64,000 bases of DNA from Cyprinodon diabolis (GCA_030533445.1 JARPUW010000305.1:1-64000); one strand, 5' to 3'. Shown: positions 9,626-23,047, counted from the stretch's first letter. Made by a program: numbers and translations. Notes: generated by a model from the sequence alone, not told the origin.

Positions 9626-12600
9626 TTATACACACTCATACATTCTGGCATATTGCTCATTGCCATTGGTGATTTCATCACTGCAATGGCTCTTAGAAGG
9701 CGGGCGGAGACCGCCAATGCTAACAGGCGGGCGGAGCCCGCCAAAGGTGATTACATCACTGCAATGGCTCTTAGCAGGCGGGCGCAGCCCGCCATTGGTG
9801 ATTTCATCACTGCAATGGCTCTTAGAAGGCGGGCAGAGCCCGCCATTGGTGATTTTTTTCTTCACTGAGATGGCTCCTAGCAGGCGGGCGAAGCCCGCCA
9901 ACTGGGCTTTACCCACTGTGTTTCAATATGGACAACCCATATTACCCTTGTGCATCATACGCTGTGCACGTCTATTTCCCAGATTTCAGCACAAGTGGCA
10001 CACAGCTCTCTTTGCCCATGAACTTGCCCTCTTTCCTTCCCTCAGCAGCCCTCAAAGGCGTAAGCAGTTGGTCTGGGGAGCCCCGACGTCACTTGCCAGG
10101 GCCGTATTGGCCCGGTTCCCCAGACGGGCAGTAGGTGGCCCCCCTCAAAATTTCTTTAGAAATTTTCTAGTTATTATAATTCTCCCGTATACCCAAAACT
10201 TCGGCGCGTAACTAGTCCCGCACGGTTTGGCGGATCGGGCCCAAAGTTGGCACACGCGTCGGGACCAATGGGGTGATGTGTGCTTGTATAAAACTTTCTC
10301 ATTAGTCCGAAGGTTTGCGAATTATTAGCGAAAACGTCACAAAAAAATCCCATAGGAAATGAATGGGGAGAGGAAAAAAAAAGCGTAAAAAACAGCACTT
10401 CACTGTGTCGGCATACATTCACCTAGAAAAACAGTTTGAAGCTCAGTTTGTAGATAAATCCTTCGTCTATTTAAAACTGAAGACGGTATGTTGATAATTG
10501 CTACGGTTTTTGTATAATCAGACCTCAAGCGCCACAAAGTTTTAGCAAAATCCAGCCTGCTAGAGTGGAGCAACTGAAAAGCTAGAGTGTGAGGCAGGCG
10601 TTTTTTAAACACAAAAAAACATTTTAAACTCGCCCTCACGGCCACATATTTATAGCTAGAGTCACCATTTTTGGTCAGTTTGTAGACTGAAATCTCTGGA
10701 CCCACACAATATCTTCGGAATTACGGTAGGATTAATACTTTTCCTTAAAAACCCTCCAGACCGACCTAAAGTCGATGAAAATCAGAGCCGTTTTTCATTG
10801 GTTTTGGAGCAGAAGAGGGGAGAAAAACGAATCAGACTATGTGTTTTAAACTCGTCATAAATATTTTTCTGAATGACACACATACACCAAAGTTGGCATA
10901 GTTGGAGTCGAAGGATGACTGACGCTCACGGTGAAAAAATTTTTTGAATAACTCATACGGTTTTTGCTCAGCAGTCGTTTGTTCGGAGGACATTTTAAGC
11001 ACCTGAAAGCTGAGTGACAGTGACCTGCTGCAGCTAGCTCAATTAGAAGCTTAGGTGTGATGAAACGTTTTTTCTTTTTCTTTCTCTTCCCATTCAGTTT
11101 GTAGATGACCTACAGCCATGAAAGTTACTCCAATTGAAGACAAGATATAGCTGTCGCTTAGATAAAAAGAATTTTTCAGATACCTTTTACGGTTTTTACT
11201 CAGCAGTCGTTTGTTCGGAGGGGTGCTTTAGCAGCTAAAAGGTGAGTGAGAGTGAGGTCCTGCAGTTCAAACAAAGGGAGGAGCAGGTGGGCCAACCATT
11301 TTGTTTGTGCTTCGTTTTGGGTTGTGAAAGACCTACAGACATGAAGGTTACCCCAGTCTGAGACAAAGGATAGATGTTGCTTTCACTGAAAGAATTTTTC
11401 AGATATCTTTTACGGTTTTTGCTCAGCAGTCGTTTGTTCGGAGGGTAAGCACCTGGAAGCTAGCTGACAGTTAGCTTCTGCAGCAGCCTGCTAGAGTGCA
11501 GCTGCTGAAATCTTAGTGTGAGGCGGCCATTTTTTTAAGATCAAACATCTTATTCTCGCCCTCACGGCCACATATTTGGAGCTACAGTCACCATTTTTGG
11601 TCAGTTTGTAGACTGAAACCTCTGGACTCACACAATGTCTTCGGAATTACGGTAGGATTAATACTTTTCCTTAAAAACCCTCCAGACCAACCTAAAGTCG
11701 ATGAGAGTTTCAGCCTTTCTCTATTCTTTTTGAGCTGAAGATGGGAGAGAAACGAATCAGACTATGTGTTTTCAACTCGTCATAAATATTTTTCTGAATG
11801 ACACACATACACCAAAGTTGGTATAGTTGGAGTCGAAGGATTGCTGATGCTCATGGTGAAAATGTTTTTTGAATAACTCATACGGTTTTTGATCAGTAGT
11901 CGTTTGTTCGGTGCCGTTCTTCCCATACAAAAAAGCCTGGGAAGAAGAAACCAATAGTGAGTGCAGCTGTTGTCTGTGTCAGTGAGAGGCTCGTTAAGCG
12001 TTGTCAAGGTTACCAAGCTTCAAACAGATTTTACCTCTGCTGTTTTAAACAGCACATATTAATCTAATGGAGGGTGAAAGGACTGATTTAACATTGGGAA
12101 ATGGATACTATATGACTGCTGTCCATGACACTTCCCTTGCCACTCAGCACTGATAGACTTTCAAAATAAGACTCCAGGGACCCTACAAAATAAAAGCCTC
12201 TATATTTTTTACATATGTTTATTGCCCTATATGGCTCAACATTATGACCCAAACTCAACCCCGTTTTAGAGAATAGACTCTAGGAGACTGTTTAAAACAC
12301 ACCCTATAGCAAATTTCAAAATAAAAGCCTCCCATTTCCGCTTCATCTACTGCCCTAATAACATGGAAAAAGAGTGATTTAACGATTGGAAAGTAATCAA
12401 CTATCATTGACGGGTCTGAACATTTTCTATAAACACAACTCTGTTGGACTTTCAAAATAAGACTCCAGGGACCCTACAAAATAAAAGCCTCTAGATTATA
12501 CTAATACATTAATTGATGCAAATGGCTCAACATTATGACCCAAACTCTTCCAGGTTGTTTTTATTAGACTCTAGTGACCTTTTCAAAACACACCCCAGAG

Positions 12601-12794
12601 CAAATTTCACAATAAAAGTCTCCCATTTACTCTGTAATACAGCAACTATTCACCTAATAACATGGAAAACCAGTGATTTAACATTTGGAAATGGATTCTA
12701 TATCACTGCTGGGCGTGACCCATCTTTTGATGCACATTCATGATAGACTTTCAAAATAAGACTACAAGGACTCTACAGAATAAAAGCCTCTTCC
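9626..12794. repeat. Unit 4, class A, 3169 bp
   Basis: Its hairpin array carries three private changes shared only with unit 21. The rest is class A without a 66-bp module. Private changes include AACGTCACAAA near 10337, AAGCGTAAAA near 10382 and GATAATTGC near 10495. Confidence 0.95.
9667..9899. repeat. GC-hairpin array of unit 4 (first stem damaged)
   Basis: Five hairpins. The first (9699-9715) has GACCGCC in its right arm, which breaks one stem pair. The link reads AATGCTAACA and the third hairpin has loop GCA. Unit 21 carries the same three variants 53653 bases away. Confidence 0.95.
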
Positions 12795-12835
12795 TTATAC
12801 ACACTCATACATTCTGGCATATTGCTCATTGCCAT

Positions 12836-12962
12836 TGGTGATTTCATCACTGCAATGGCTCTTAGAAGGCGGGCGGAGCCCGCCAATGGTAACAGGCGGG
12901 CGGAGCCCGCCAAAGGTGATTACATCACTGCAATGGCTCTTAGCAGGCGGGCGGAGCCCACC
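12836..12962. repeat. GC-hairpin array of unit 5 (three hairpins)
   Basis: Only three hairpins remain. The third reads GGCGGGCGGAGCCCACC and is followed directly by AACTGGGCTTTACGCAC, the sequence that normally follows the fifth. This fits a deletion of two repeat steps between homologous hairpins. Confidence 0.93.
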
Positions 12963-13235
12963 AACTGGGCTTTACGCACTGTGTTTCAATATGGACAACC
13001 CATATTACCCTTGTGCATCATACGCTGTGCACGTCTATTTCCCAGATTTCAGCACAAGTGGCACACAGCTCTCTTTGCCCATGAACTTGCCCTCTTTCCT
13101 TCCCTCAGCAGCCCTCAAAGGCGTAAGCAGTTGGTCTGGGGAGCCCCGACGTCACTTGCCAGGGCCGTATTGGCCCGGTTCCCAAGACGGGCAGTAGGTG
13201 GCCCCCCTCAAAATTTCTTTAGAAATTTTCTAGTT

Positions 13236-13301
13236 GGGGGGCCACATGCCGAAGGCATGGCCCACCTACTACTATTGCACATATTTATTCCGCGTATTAT
13301 T
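13236..13301. repeat. 66-bp hairpin module, one copy (unit 5)
   Basis: Starts GGGGGGCCACATGCCG and ends TTCCGCGTATTATT. The core ATGCC-GAA-GGCAT extends with GGCC arms across a 2-base bulge. It lies between CTAGTT and the ATT tract, exactly where other units have only ATT repeats. Confidence 0.95.
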
Positions 13302-15928
13302 ATTATTATTATAATTCTCCCGTATACCCAAAACTTCGGCGCGTAACTAGTCCCGCACGGTTTGGCGGATCGGGCCCAAAGTTGGCACACGCGTCGGGAC
13401 CAATGGGGTGATGTGTGCTTGTATAAAACTTTCTCATTAGTCCGAAGGTTTGCGAATTATTAGCGAAAACGTCGCAAAAAAATCCCATAGGAAATGAATG
13501 GGGAGAGGAAAAAAAAAGCATAAAAAACAGCACTTCACTGTGTCGGCATACATTCACCTAGAAAAACAGTTTGAAGCTCAGTTTGTAGATAAATCCTTCG
13601 TCTATTTAAAACTGAAGACGGTATGTTGATAACTGCTACGGTTTTTGTATAATCAGACCTCAAGCGCCACAAAGTTTTAGCAAAATCCAGCCTGCTAGAG
13701 TGGAGCAACTGAAAAGCTAGAGTGTGAGGCAGGCGTTTTTTAAACACAAAAAAACATTTTAAACTCGCCCTCACGGCCACATATTTATAGCTAGAGTCAC
13801 CATTTTTGGTCAGTTTGTAGACTGAAATCTCTGGACCCACACAATATCTTCGGAATTACGGTAGGATTAATACTTTTCCTTAAAAACCCTCCAGACCGAC
13901 CTAAAGTCGATGAAAATCAGAGCCGTTTTTCATTGGTTTTGGAGCAGAAGAGGGGAGAAAAACGAATCAGACTATGTGTTTTAAACTCGTCATAAATATT
14001 TTTCTGAATGACACACATACACCAAAGTTGGCATAGTTGGAGTCGAAGGATGGCTGACGCTCACGGTGAAAAAATATTTTGAATAACTCATACGGTTTTT
14101 GCTCAGCAGTCGTTTGTTCGGAGGACATTTTAAGCAGCTGAAAGCTGAGTGACAGTGACCTGCTGCAGCTAGCTCAATTAGAAGCTTAGGTGTGATGAAA
14201 CGTTTTTTCTTTTTCTTTCTCTTCCCATTCAGTTTGTAGATGACCTACAGCCATGAAAGTTACTCCAATCGAAGACAAGATATAGCTGTCGCTTAGATAA
14301 AAAGAATTTTTCAGATACCTTTTACGGTTTTTACTCAGCAGTCGTTTGTTCGGAGGGGTGCTTTAGCAGCTAAAAGGTGAGTGAGAGTGAGGTCCTGCAG
14401 TTAAAAGAAAGGGAGGAGCAGGTGGGCCAACCATTTTGTTTGTGCTTCGTTTTGGGTTGTGAAAGACCTACAGACATGAAGGTTACCCCAGTCTGAGACA
14501 AAGGATAGATGTTGCTTTCACTGAAAGAATTTTTCAGATATCTTTTACGGTTTTTGCTCAGCAGTCGTTTGTTCGGAGGGTAAGCACCTGGAAGCTAGCT
14601 GACAGTTAGCTTCTGCAGCAGCCTGCTAGAGTGCAGCTGCTGAAATCTTAGTGTGAGGCGGCCATTTTTTTAAGATCAAACATCTTATTCTCGCCCTCAC
14701 GGCCACATATTTGGAGCTACAGTCACCATTTTTGGTCAGTTTGTAGACTGAAACCTCTGGACTCACACAATGTCTTCGGAATTACGGTAGGATTAATACT
14801 TTTCCTTAAAAACCCTCCAGACCAACCTAAAGTCGATGAGAGTTTCAGCCTTTCTCTATTCTTTTTGAGCTGAAGATGGGAGAGAAACGAATCAGACTAT
14901 GTGTTTTCAAGTCGTCATAAATATTTTTCTGAATGACACACATACACCAAAGTTGGTATAGTTGGAGTCGAAGGATTGCTGATGCTCATGGTGAAAATGT
15001 TTTTTGAATAACTCATACGGTTTTTGATCAGTAGTCGTTTGTTCGGTGCCGTTCTTCCCATACAAAAAAGCCTGGGAAGAAGAAACCAATAGTGAGTGCA
15101 GCTGTTGTCTGTGTCAGTGAGAGGCTCGTTAAGCGTTGTCAAGGTTACCAAGCTTCAAACAGATTTTACCTCTGCTGTTTTAAACAGCACATATTAATCT
15201 AATGGAGGGTGAAAGGACTGATTTAACATTGGGAAATGGATACTATATGACTGCTGTCCATGACACTTCCCTTGCCACTCAGCACTGATAGACTTTCAAA
15301 ATAAGACTCCAGGGACCCTACAAAATAAAAGCCTCTATATTTTTTACATATATTTATTGCCCTATATGGCTCAACATTATGACCCAAACTCAACCCCGTT
15401 TTAGAGAATAGACTCTAGGAGACTGTTTAAAACACACCCTATAGCAAATTTCAAAATAAAAGCCTCCCATTTCCGCTTCATCTACTGCCCTAATAACATG
15501 GAAAAAGAGTGATTTAACGATTGGAAAGTAATCAACTATCATTGACGGGTCTGAACATTTTCTATAAACACAACTCTGTTGGACTTTCAAAATAAGACTC
15601 CAGGGACCCTACAAAATAAAAGCCTCTAGATTATACTAATGCATTAATTGATGCAAATGGCTCAACATTATGACCCAAACTCTTCCAGGTTGTTTTTATT
15701 AGACTCTAGTGACCTTTTCAAAACACACCCAGAGCAAATTTCACAATAAAAGTCTCCCATTTACTCTGTAATACAGCAACTATTCACCTAATAACATGGA
15801 AAACCAGTGATTTAACATTTGGAAATGGATTCTATATCACTGCTGGGCGTGACCCATCTTTTGATGCACATTCATGATAGACTTTCAAAATAAGACTACA
15901 AGGACTCTACAGAATAAAAGCCTCTTCC

Positions 15929-18900
15929 TTATACACACTCATACATTCTGGCATATTGCTCATTGCCATTGGTGATTTCATCACTGCAATGGCTCTTAGA
16001 AGGCGGGCGGAGCCCGCCAATGGTAACAGGCGGGCGGAGCCCGCCAAAGGTGATTACATCACTGCAATGGCTCTTAGCAGGCGGGCGGAGCCCGCCATTG
16101 GTGATTTCATCACTGCAATGGCTCTTAGAAGGCGGGCAGAGCCCGCCATTGGTGATTTTTTTCTTCACTGAGATGGCTCCTAGCAGGCGGGCGAAGCCCG
16201 CCAACTGGGCTTTACCCACTGTGTTTCAATATGGACAACCCATATTACCCTTGTGCATCATACTCTGTGCACGTCTATTTCCCAGATTTCAGCACAAGTG
16301 GCACACAGCTCTCTTTGCCCATGAACTTGCCCTCTTTCCTTCCCTCAGCAGCCCTCAAAGGCGTAAGCAGTTGGTCTGGGGAGCCCCGACGTCACTTGCC
16401 AGGGCCGTATTGGCCCGGTTCCCCAGACGGGCAGTAGGTGGCCCCCCTCAAAATTTCTTTAGAAATTTTCTAGTTATTATTATTATAATTCTCCCGTATA
16501 CCCAAAACTTCGGCGCGTAACTAGTCCCGCACGGTTTGGCGGATCGGGCCCAAAGTTGGCACACGCGTCGGGACCAATGGGGTGATGTGTGCTTGTATAA
16601 AACTTTCTCATTAGTCCGAAGGTTTGCGAATTATTAGCGAAAACGTCGCAAAAAAATCCCATAGGAAATGAATGGGGAGAGGAAAAAAAAAGCATAAAAA
16701 ACAGCACTTCACTGTGTCGGCATACATTCACGTAGAAAAACAGTTTGAAGCTCAGTTTGTAGATAAATCCTTCGTCTATTTAAAACTGAAGACGGTATGT
16801 TGATAACTGCTACGGTTTTTGTATAATCAGACCTCAAGCGCCACAAAGTTTTAGCAAAATCCAGCCTGCTAGAGTGGAGCAACTGAAAAGCTAGAGTGTG
16901 AGGCAGGCGTTTTTTAAACACAAAAAAACATTTTAAACTCGCCCTCACGGCCACATATTTATAGCTAGAGTCACCATTTTTGGTCAGTTTGTAGACTGAA
17001 ATCTCTGGACCCACACAATATCTTCGGAATTACGGTAGGATTAATACTTTTCCTTAAAAACCCTCCAGACCGACCTAAAGTCGATGAAAATCAGAGCCGT
17101 TTTTCATTGGTTTTGGAGCAGAAGAGGGGAGAAAAACGAATCAGACTATGTGTTTTAAACTCGTCATAAATATTTTTCTGAATGACACACATACACCAAA
17201 GTTGGCATAGTTGGAGTCGAAGGATGACTGACGCTCACGGTGAAAAAATTTTTTGAATAACTCATACGGTTTTTGCTCAGCAGTCGTTTGTTCGGAGGAC
17301 ATTTTAAGCACCTGAAAGCTGAGTGACAGTGACCTGCTGCAGCTAGCTCAATTAGAAGCTTAGGTGTGATGAAACGTTTTTTCTTTTTCTTTCTCTTCCC
17401 ATTCAGTTTGTAGATGACCTACAGCCATGAAAGTTACTCCAATCGAAGACAAGATATAGCTGTCGCTTAGATAAAAAGAATTTTTCAGATACCTTTTACG
17501 GTTTTTACTCAGCAGTCGTTTGTTCGGAGGGGTGCTTTAGCAGCTAAAAGGTGAGTGAGAGTGAGGTCCTGCAGTTAAAAGAAAGGGAGGAGCAGGTGGG
17601 CCAACCATTTTGTTTGTGCTTCGTTTTGGGTTGTGAAAGACCTACAGACATGAAGGTTACCCCAGTCTGAGACAAAGGATAGATGTTGCTTTCACTGAAA
17701 GAATTTTTCAGATATCTTTTACGGTTTTTGCTCAGCAGTCGTTTGTTCGGAGGGTAAGCACCTGGAAGCTAGCTGACAGTTAGCTTCTGCAGCAGCCTGC
17801 TAGAGTGCAGCTGCTGAAATCTTAGTGTGAGGCGGCCATTTTTTTCAGATCAAACATCTTATTCTCGCCCTCACGGCCACATATTTGGAGCTACAGTCAC
17901 CATTTTTGGTCAGTTTGTAGACTGAAACCTCTGGACTCACACAATGTCTTCGGAATTACGGTAGGATTAATACTTTTCCTTAAAAACCCTCCAGACCAAC
18001 CTAAAGTCGATGAGAGTTTCAGCCTTTCTCTATTCTTTTTGAGCTGAAGATGGGAGAGAAACGAATCAGACTATGTGTTTTCAACTCGTCATAAATATTT
18101 TTCTGAATGACACACATACACCAAAGTTGGTATAGTTGGAGTCGAAGGATTGCTGATGCTCATGGTGAAAATGTTTTTTGAATAACTCATACGGTTTTTG
18201 ATCAGTAGTCGTTTGTTCGGTGCCGTTCTTCCCATACAAAAAAGCCTGGGAAGAAGAAACCAATAGTGAGTGCAGCTGTTGTCTGTGTTAGTGAGAGGCT
18301 CGTTAAGCGTTGTCAAGGTTACCAAGCTTCAAACAGATTTTACCTCTGCTGTTTTAAACAGCACATATTAATCTAATGGAGGGTGAAAGGACTGATTTAA
18401 CATTGGGAAATGGATACTATATGACTGCTGTCCATGACACTTCCCTTGCCACTCAGCACTGATAGACTTTCAAAATAAGACTCCAGGGACCCTACAAAAT
18501 AAAAGCCTCTATATTTTTTACATATATTTATTGCCCTATATGGCTCAACATTATGACCCAAACTCAACCCCGTTTTAGAGAATAGACTCTAGGAGACTGT
18601 TTAAAACACACCCTATAGCAAATTTCAAAATAAAAGCCTCCCATTTCCGCTTCATCTACTGCCCTAATAACATGGAAAAAGAGTGATTTAACGATTGGAA
18701 AGTAATCAACTATCATTGACGGGTCTGAACATTTTCTATAAACACAACTCTGTTGGACTTTCAAAATAAGACTCCAGCGACCCTACAAAATAAAAGCCTC
18801 TAGATTATACTAATGCATTAATTGATGCAAATGGCTCAACATTATGACCCAAACTCTTCCAGGTTGTTTTTATTAGACTCTAGTGACCTTTTCAAAACAC

Positions 18901-19103
18901 ACCCCAGAGCAAATTTCACAATAAAAGTCTCCCATTTACTCTGTAATACAGCAACTATTCACCTAATAACATGGAAAACCAGTGATTTAACATTTGGAAA
19001 TGGATTCTATATCACTGCTGGGCGTGACCCATCTTTTGATGCACATTCATGATAGACTTTCAAAATAAGACTACAAGGACTCTACAGAATAAAAGCCTCT
19101 TCC
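15929..19103. repeat. Unit 6, class A, 3175 bp
   Basis: Standard class A unit with no 66-bp module and a slightly longer ATT run. It carries CATACTCTGTGC near 16260, shared with units 12, 14 and 18, and a private TTCACGTAGAAA near 16728. Confidence 0.95.
15970..16202. repeat. GC-hairpin array of unit 6 (five hairpins)
   Basis: Canonical class A array with all stems perfect. Confidence 0.95.
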
Positions 19104-19144
19104 TTATACACACTCATACATTCTGGCATATTGCTCATTGCCAT

Positions 19145-19377
19145 TGGTGATTTCATCACTGCAATGGCTCTTAGAAGGCGGGCGGAGCCCGCCAATGGTA
19201 ACAGGCGGGCGGAGCCCGCCAAAGGTGATTACATCACTGCAATGGCTCTTAGCAGGCGGGCGGAGCCCGCCATTGGTGATTTCATCACTGCAATGGCTCT
19301 TAGAAGGCGGGCATAGCCCGCCATTGGTGATTTTTTTCTTCACTGAGATGGCTCCTAGCAGGCGGGCGAAGCCCGCC
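19145..19377. repeat. GC-hairpin array of unit 7 (loop ATA)
   Basis: Five hairpins with perfect stems. The fourth has the private loop ATA (GGCGGGC-ATA-GCCCGCC). Confidence 0.95.
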
Positions 19378-19650
19378 AACTGGGCTTTACCCACTGCGGT
19401 TCAATATGGACAACCCATATTACCCTTGTGCATCATACGCTGTGCACGTCTATTTCCCAGATTTCAGCACAAGTGGCACACAGCTCTCTTTGCCCATGAC
19501 CTAGCCCTCTTTCCTTCCCTCAGCAGCCCTCTAAGGCGTAAGCAGTTGGTGTGGGGAGCCCCGACGTCACTGGCCAGGGCCGTATTGGTCCGGTTCCCCA
19601 GACGGGCAGTAGGTGGCCCCCCTCAAAATTTCTTTAGAAATTTTCTAGTT

Positions 19651-19848
19651 GGGGGGCCACATGCCGAAGGCATGGCCCACCTACTACTATTGCACATATT
19701 TATTCCGCGTATTATTGGGGGGCCACATGCCGAAGGCATGGCCCACCTACTACTATTGCACATATTTATTCCGCGTATTATTGGGGGGCCACATGCCGAA
19801 GGCATGGCCCACCTACTACTATTGCACATATTTATTCCGCGTATTATT
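19651..19848. repeat. 66-bp hairpin module, three copies (unit 7)
   Basis: Three exact-period copies start at 19651, 19717 and 19783 and look identical to each other. They are bounded by CTAGTT and ATTATTATAATTC. Since 66 is a multiple of three, the region reads as a 22-residue repeat in open frames, which is not evidence for coding. Confidence 0.96.
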
Positions 19849-22513
19849 ATTATTATAATTCTCCCGTATACCCAAAACTTCGGCGCGTAACTAGTCCCGC
19901 ACGGTTTGGCGGATCGGGCCCAAAGTTGGCACACGCGTCGGGACCAATGGGGTGATGTGTGCTTGTATAAAACTTTCTCATTAGTCCGAAGGTTTGCGAA
20001 TTATTAGCGAAAACGTCGCAAAAAAATCCCATAGGAAATGAATGGGGAGAGGAAAAAAAAAGCATAAAAAACAGCACTTCACTGTGTCGGCATACATTCA
20101 CCTAGAAAAACAGTTTGAAGCTCAGTTTGTAGATAAATCCTTCGTCTATTTAAAACTGAAGACGGTATGTTGATAACTGCTACGGTTTTTGTATAATCAG
20201 ACCTCAAGCGCCACAAAGTTTTAGCAAAATCCAGCCTGCTAGAGTGGAGCAACTGAAAAGCTAGAGTGTGAGGCAGGCGTTTTTTAAACACAAAAAAACA
20301 TTTTAAACTCGCCCTCACGGCCACATATTTATAGCTAGAGTCACCATTTTTGGTCAGTTTGTAGACTGAAATCTCTGGACCCACACAATATCTTCGGAAT
20401 TACGGTAGGATTAATACTTTTCCTTAAAAACCCTCCAGACCGACCTAAAGTCGATGAAAATCAGAGCCGTTTTTCATTGGTTTTGGAGCAGAAGAGGGGA
20501 GAAAAACGAATCCGACTATGTGTTTTAAACTCGTCATAAATATTTTTCTGAATGACACACATACACCAAAGTTGGCATAGTTGGAGTCGAAGGATGACTG
20601 ACGCTCACGGTGAAAAAATTTTTTGAATAACTCATACAGTTTTTGCTCAGCAGTCGTTTGTTCGGAGGACATTTTAAGCACCTGAAAGCTGAGTGACAGT
20701 GACCTGCTGCAGCTAGCTCAATTAGAAGCTTAGGTGTGATGAAACGTTTTTTCTTTTTCTTTCTCTTCCCATTCAGTTTGTAGATGACCTACAGCCATGA
20801 AAGTTACTCCAATTGAAGACAAGATATAGCTGTCGCTTAGATAAAAAGAATTTTTCAGATACCTTTTACGGTTTTTACTCAGCAGTCGTTTGTTCGGAGG
20901 GGTGCTTTAGCAGCTAAAAGGTGAGTGAGAGTGAGGTCCTGCAGTTCAAACAAAGGGAGGAGCAGGTGGGCCAACCATTTTGTTTGTGCTTCGTTTTGGG
21001 TTGTGAAAGACCTACAGACATGAAGGTTACCCCAGTCTGAGACAAAGGATAGATGTTGCTTTCACTGAAGAATTTTTCAGATATCTTTTACGGTTTTTGC
21101 TCAGCAGTCGTTTGTTCGGAGGGTAAGCACCTGGAAGCTAGCTGACAGTTAGCTTCTGCAGCAGCCTGCTAGAGTGCAGCTGCTGAAATCTTAGTGTGAG
21201 GCGGCCATTTTTTAAGATCAAACATCTTATTCTCGCCCTCACGGCCACATATTTGGAGCTACAGTCACCATTTTTGGTCAGTTTGTAGACTGAAACCTCT
21301 GGACTCACACAATGTCTTCGGAATTACGGTAGGATTAATACTTTGCCTTAAAAACCCTCCAGACCAACCTAAAGTGGATGAGAGTTTCAGCCTTTCTCCA
21401 TTCTTTTTGAGCTGAAGATGGGAGAAAAACGAATCAGACTATGTGTTTTCAACTCGTCATAAATATTTTTCTGAATGACACACATACACCAAAGTTGGTA
21501 TAGTTGGAGTCGAAGGATTGCTGATGCTCATGGTGAAAATGTTTTTTGAATAACTCATACGGTTTTTGATCAGTAGTCGTTTGTTCGGTGCCGTTCTTCC
21601 CATACAAAAAAGCCTGGGAAGAAGAAACCAATAGTGAGTGCAGCTGTTGTCTGTGTCAGTGAGAGGCTCGTTAAGCGTTGTCAAGGTTACCAAGCTTCAA
21701 ACAGATTTTACCTCTGCTGTTTTAAACAGCACATATTAATCTAATGGAGGGTGAAAGCACTGATTTAACATTGGGAAATGGATACTATATGACTGCCGTC
21801 CATGACACTTCCCTTGCCACTCAGCACTGATAGACTTTCAAAATAAGACTCCAGGGACCCTTCAAAATAAAAGCCTCTATATTTTTTTACATATATTTAT
21901 TGCCCTATATGGCTCAACATTATGACCCAAACTCAACCCCATTTTAGAGAATAGACTCTAGGAGACTGTTTAAAACACACCCTATGGCAAATTTCAAAAT
22001 AAAAGCCTCCCATTTCCGCTTCATCTACTGCCCTAATAAAATGGAAAAAGAGTGATTTAACGATTGGAAAGTCATCAACTATCATTGATGGGTCTGAACA
22101 TTTTCTCTAAACACAACTCTGTTGGACTTTCAAAATAAGACTCCAGGGACCCTACAAAATAAAAGCCTCTAGATTATACTAATGCATTAATTGATGCAAA
22201 TGGCTCAACATTATGACCCAAACTCTTCCAGGTTGTTTTTATTAGACTCTAGTGACCTTTTCAAAACACACCCCAGAGCAAATTTCACAATAAAAGTCCC
22301 CCATTTACTCTGTAATACAGGAACTATTCACCTAATAACATGGAAAACCAGTGATTTAACATTTGGAAATGGATTCTATATCACTGCTGGGCATGACCCA
22401 TCTATAGATGCACTTCCATGATAGACTTTCAAAATAAGACTACAGGGACTCTACAAAATAAAAGCCTCTTCCTTATACACACTCATACATTCTGGCATAT
22501 TGCTTATAGCCAT

Positions 22514-22774
22514 TTGTAATTTCATCACTGCAATGGCTCTTAGAAGGCGGGCGGAGCCCGCCATTGGTGATTTCATCACTGCAATGGCTGTTAGGAGGCG
22601 GGCGGAGCCCGCCAATGGTGATTTTTTTCATCACTGCAATGGCTCCTAGCAGGCGGGCGGAGCCCGCCATTGGTGATTTCATCACTGCAATGGCTCTTAG
22701 CAGGCGGGCAATGCCCGCCATTGGGGATTTTTTTCATCGCTGCAAGGGCTCCTAGCAGGCGGGCGGAGCCCACC
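22514..22774. repeat. Divergent GC-hairpin array of unit 8 (five hairpins)
   Basis: Hairpins at 22546-22562, 22597-22613, 22652-22668, 22703-22719 and 22758-22774. Loops are GGA, GGA, GGA, AAT and GGA. The last stem has GCCCACC. Unlike all other units, the second hairpin is preceded by GGCTGTTAGGA and followed by a T-rich spacer, giving two T-rich spacers. It lacks the class A AATGGTAACA link. Confidence 0.94.
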
Positions 22775-23047
22775 AACTGAGCTTTACCCACTGCGGTTCA
22801 ATATGGACAACCCATATTACCCTTGTGCATCATACGCTGTGCACGTCTATTACCCAGATTTCAGCACAGGTGGCACACAGCTCTCTTTGCCCATGACCTA
22901 GCCCTCTTTCCTTCCCTCAGCAGCCCTCAAAGGCATAAGCAGTTGGTCTGGGGAGCCCCGACATCACTTGCCAGGGCCGTATTGGCCCGGTTCCCCAGAC
23001 GGGCAGTAGGTGGCCCCCCTCAAAATTTCTTTAGAAATTTTCTAGTT

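Larger units (their letters stand above)
12795..15928. repeat. Unit 5, class A with shortened hairpin array, 3134 bp
   Basis: It has lost about 102 bp of the hairpin array (two hairpins) but gained one 66-bp module, giving a near-normal length. It shares GATGGCTGACG and AAAAAATATTTTG (near 14050) with unit 9 only, and TTTCAAGTCGTC near 14906 with several later units. Confidence 0.95.
19104..22472. repeat. Unit 7, chimeric, 3369 bp
   Basis: Class A hairpins are followed by a class B-like spacer (CACTGCGGTTCAATATGG, CATGACCTAGCCC), then three 66-bp modules. The 3' half belongs to the ACTTTGCCTT/AAGTGGATGAG class also seen in units 11, 12, 13 and 17. From about 21700 to its end it has many private changes and is the most diverged stretch of the window. 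Confidence 0.95.

Noticed and set aside
13236..13301. Complete DNA transposon or MITE
   Set aside because: The 66-bp module has internal dyad symmetry but no clear terminal inverted repeats, no transposase, and flanking ATT repeats make target duplications undecidable. It is kept as a repeat.
22790..22805. RNA polymerase III B box or tRNA-derived SINE
   Set aside because: GGTTCAATATGG resembles the start of a B box (GGTTCGANNCC) but misses the conserved G and the final CC, there is no A box at the right distance, and class A units read GTTTCAATATGG.
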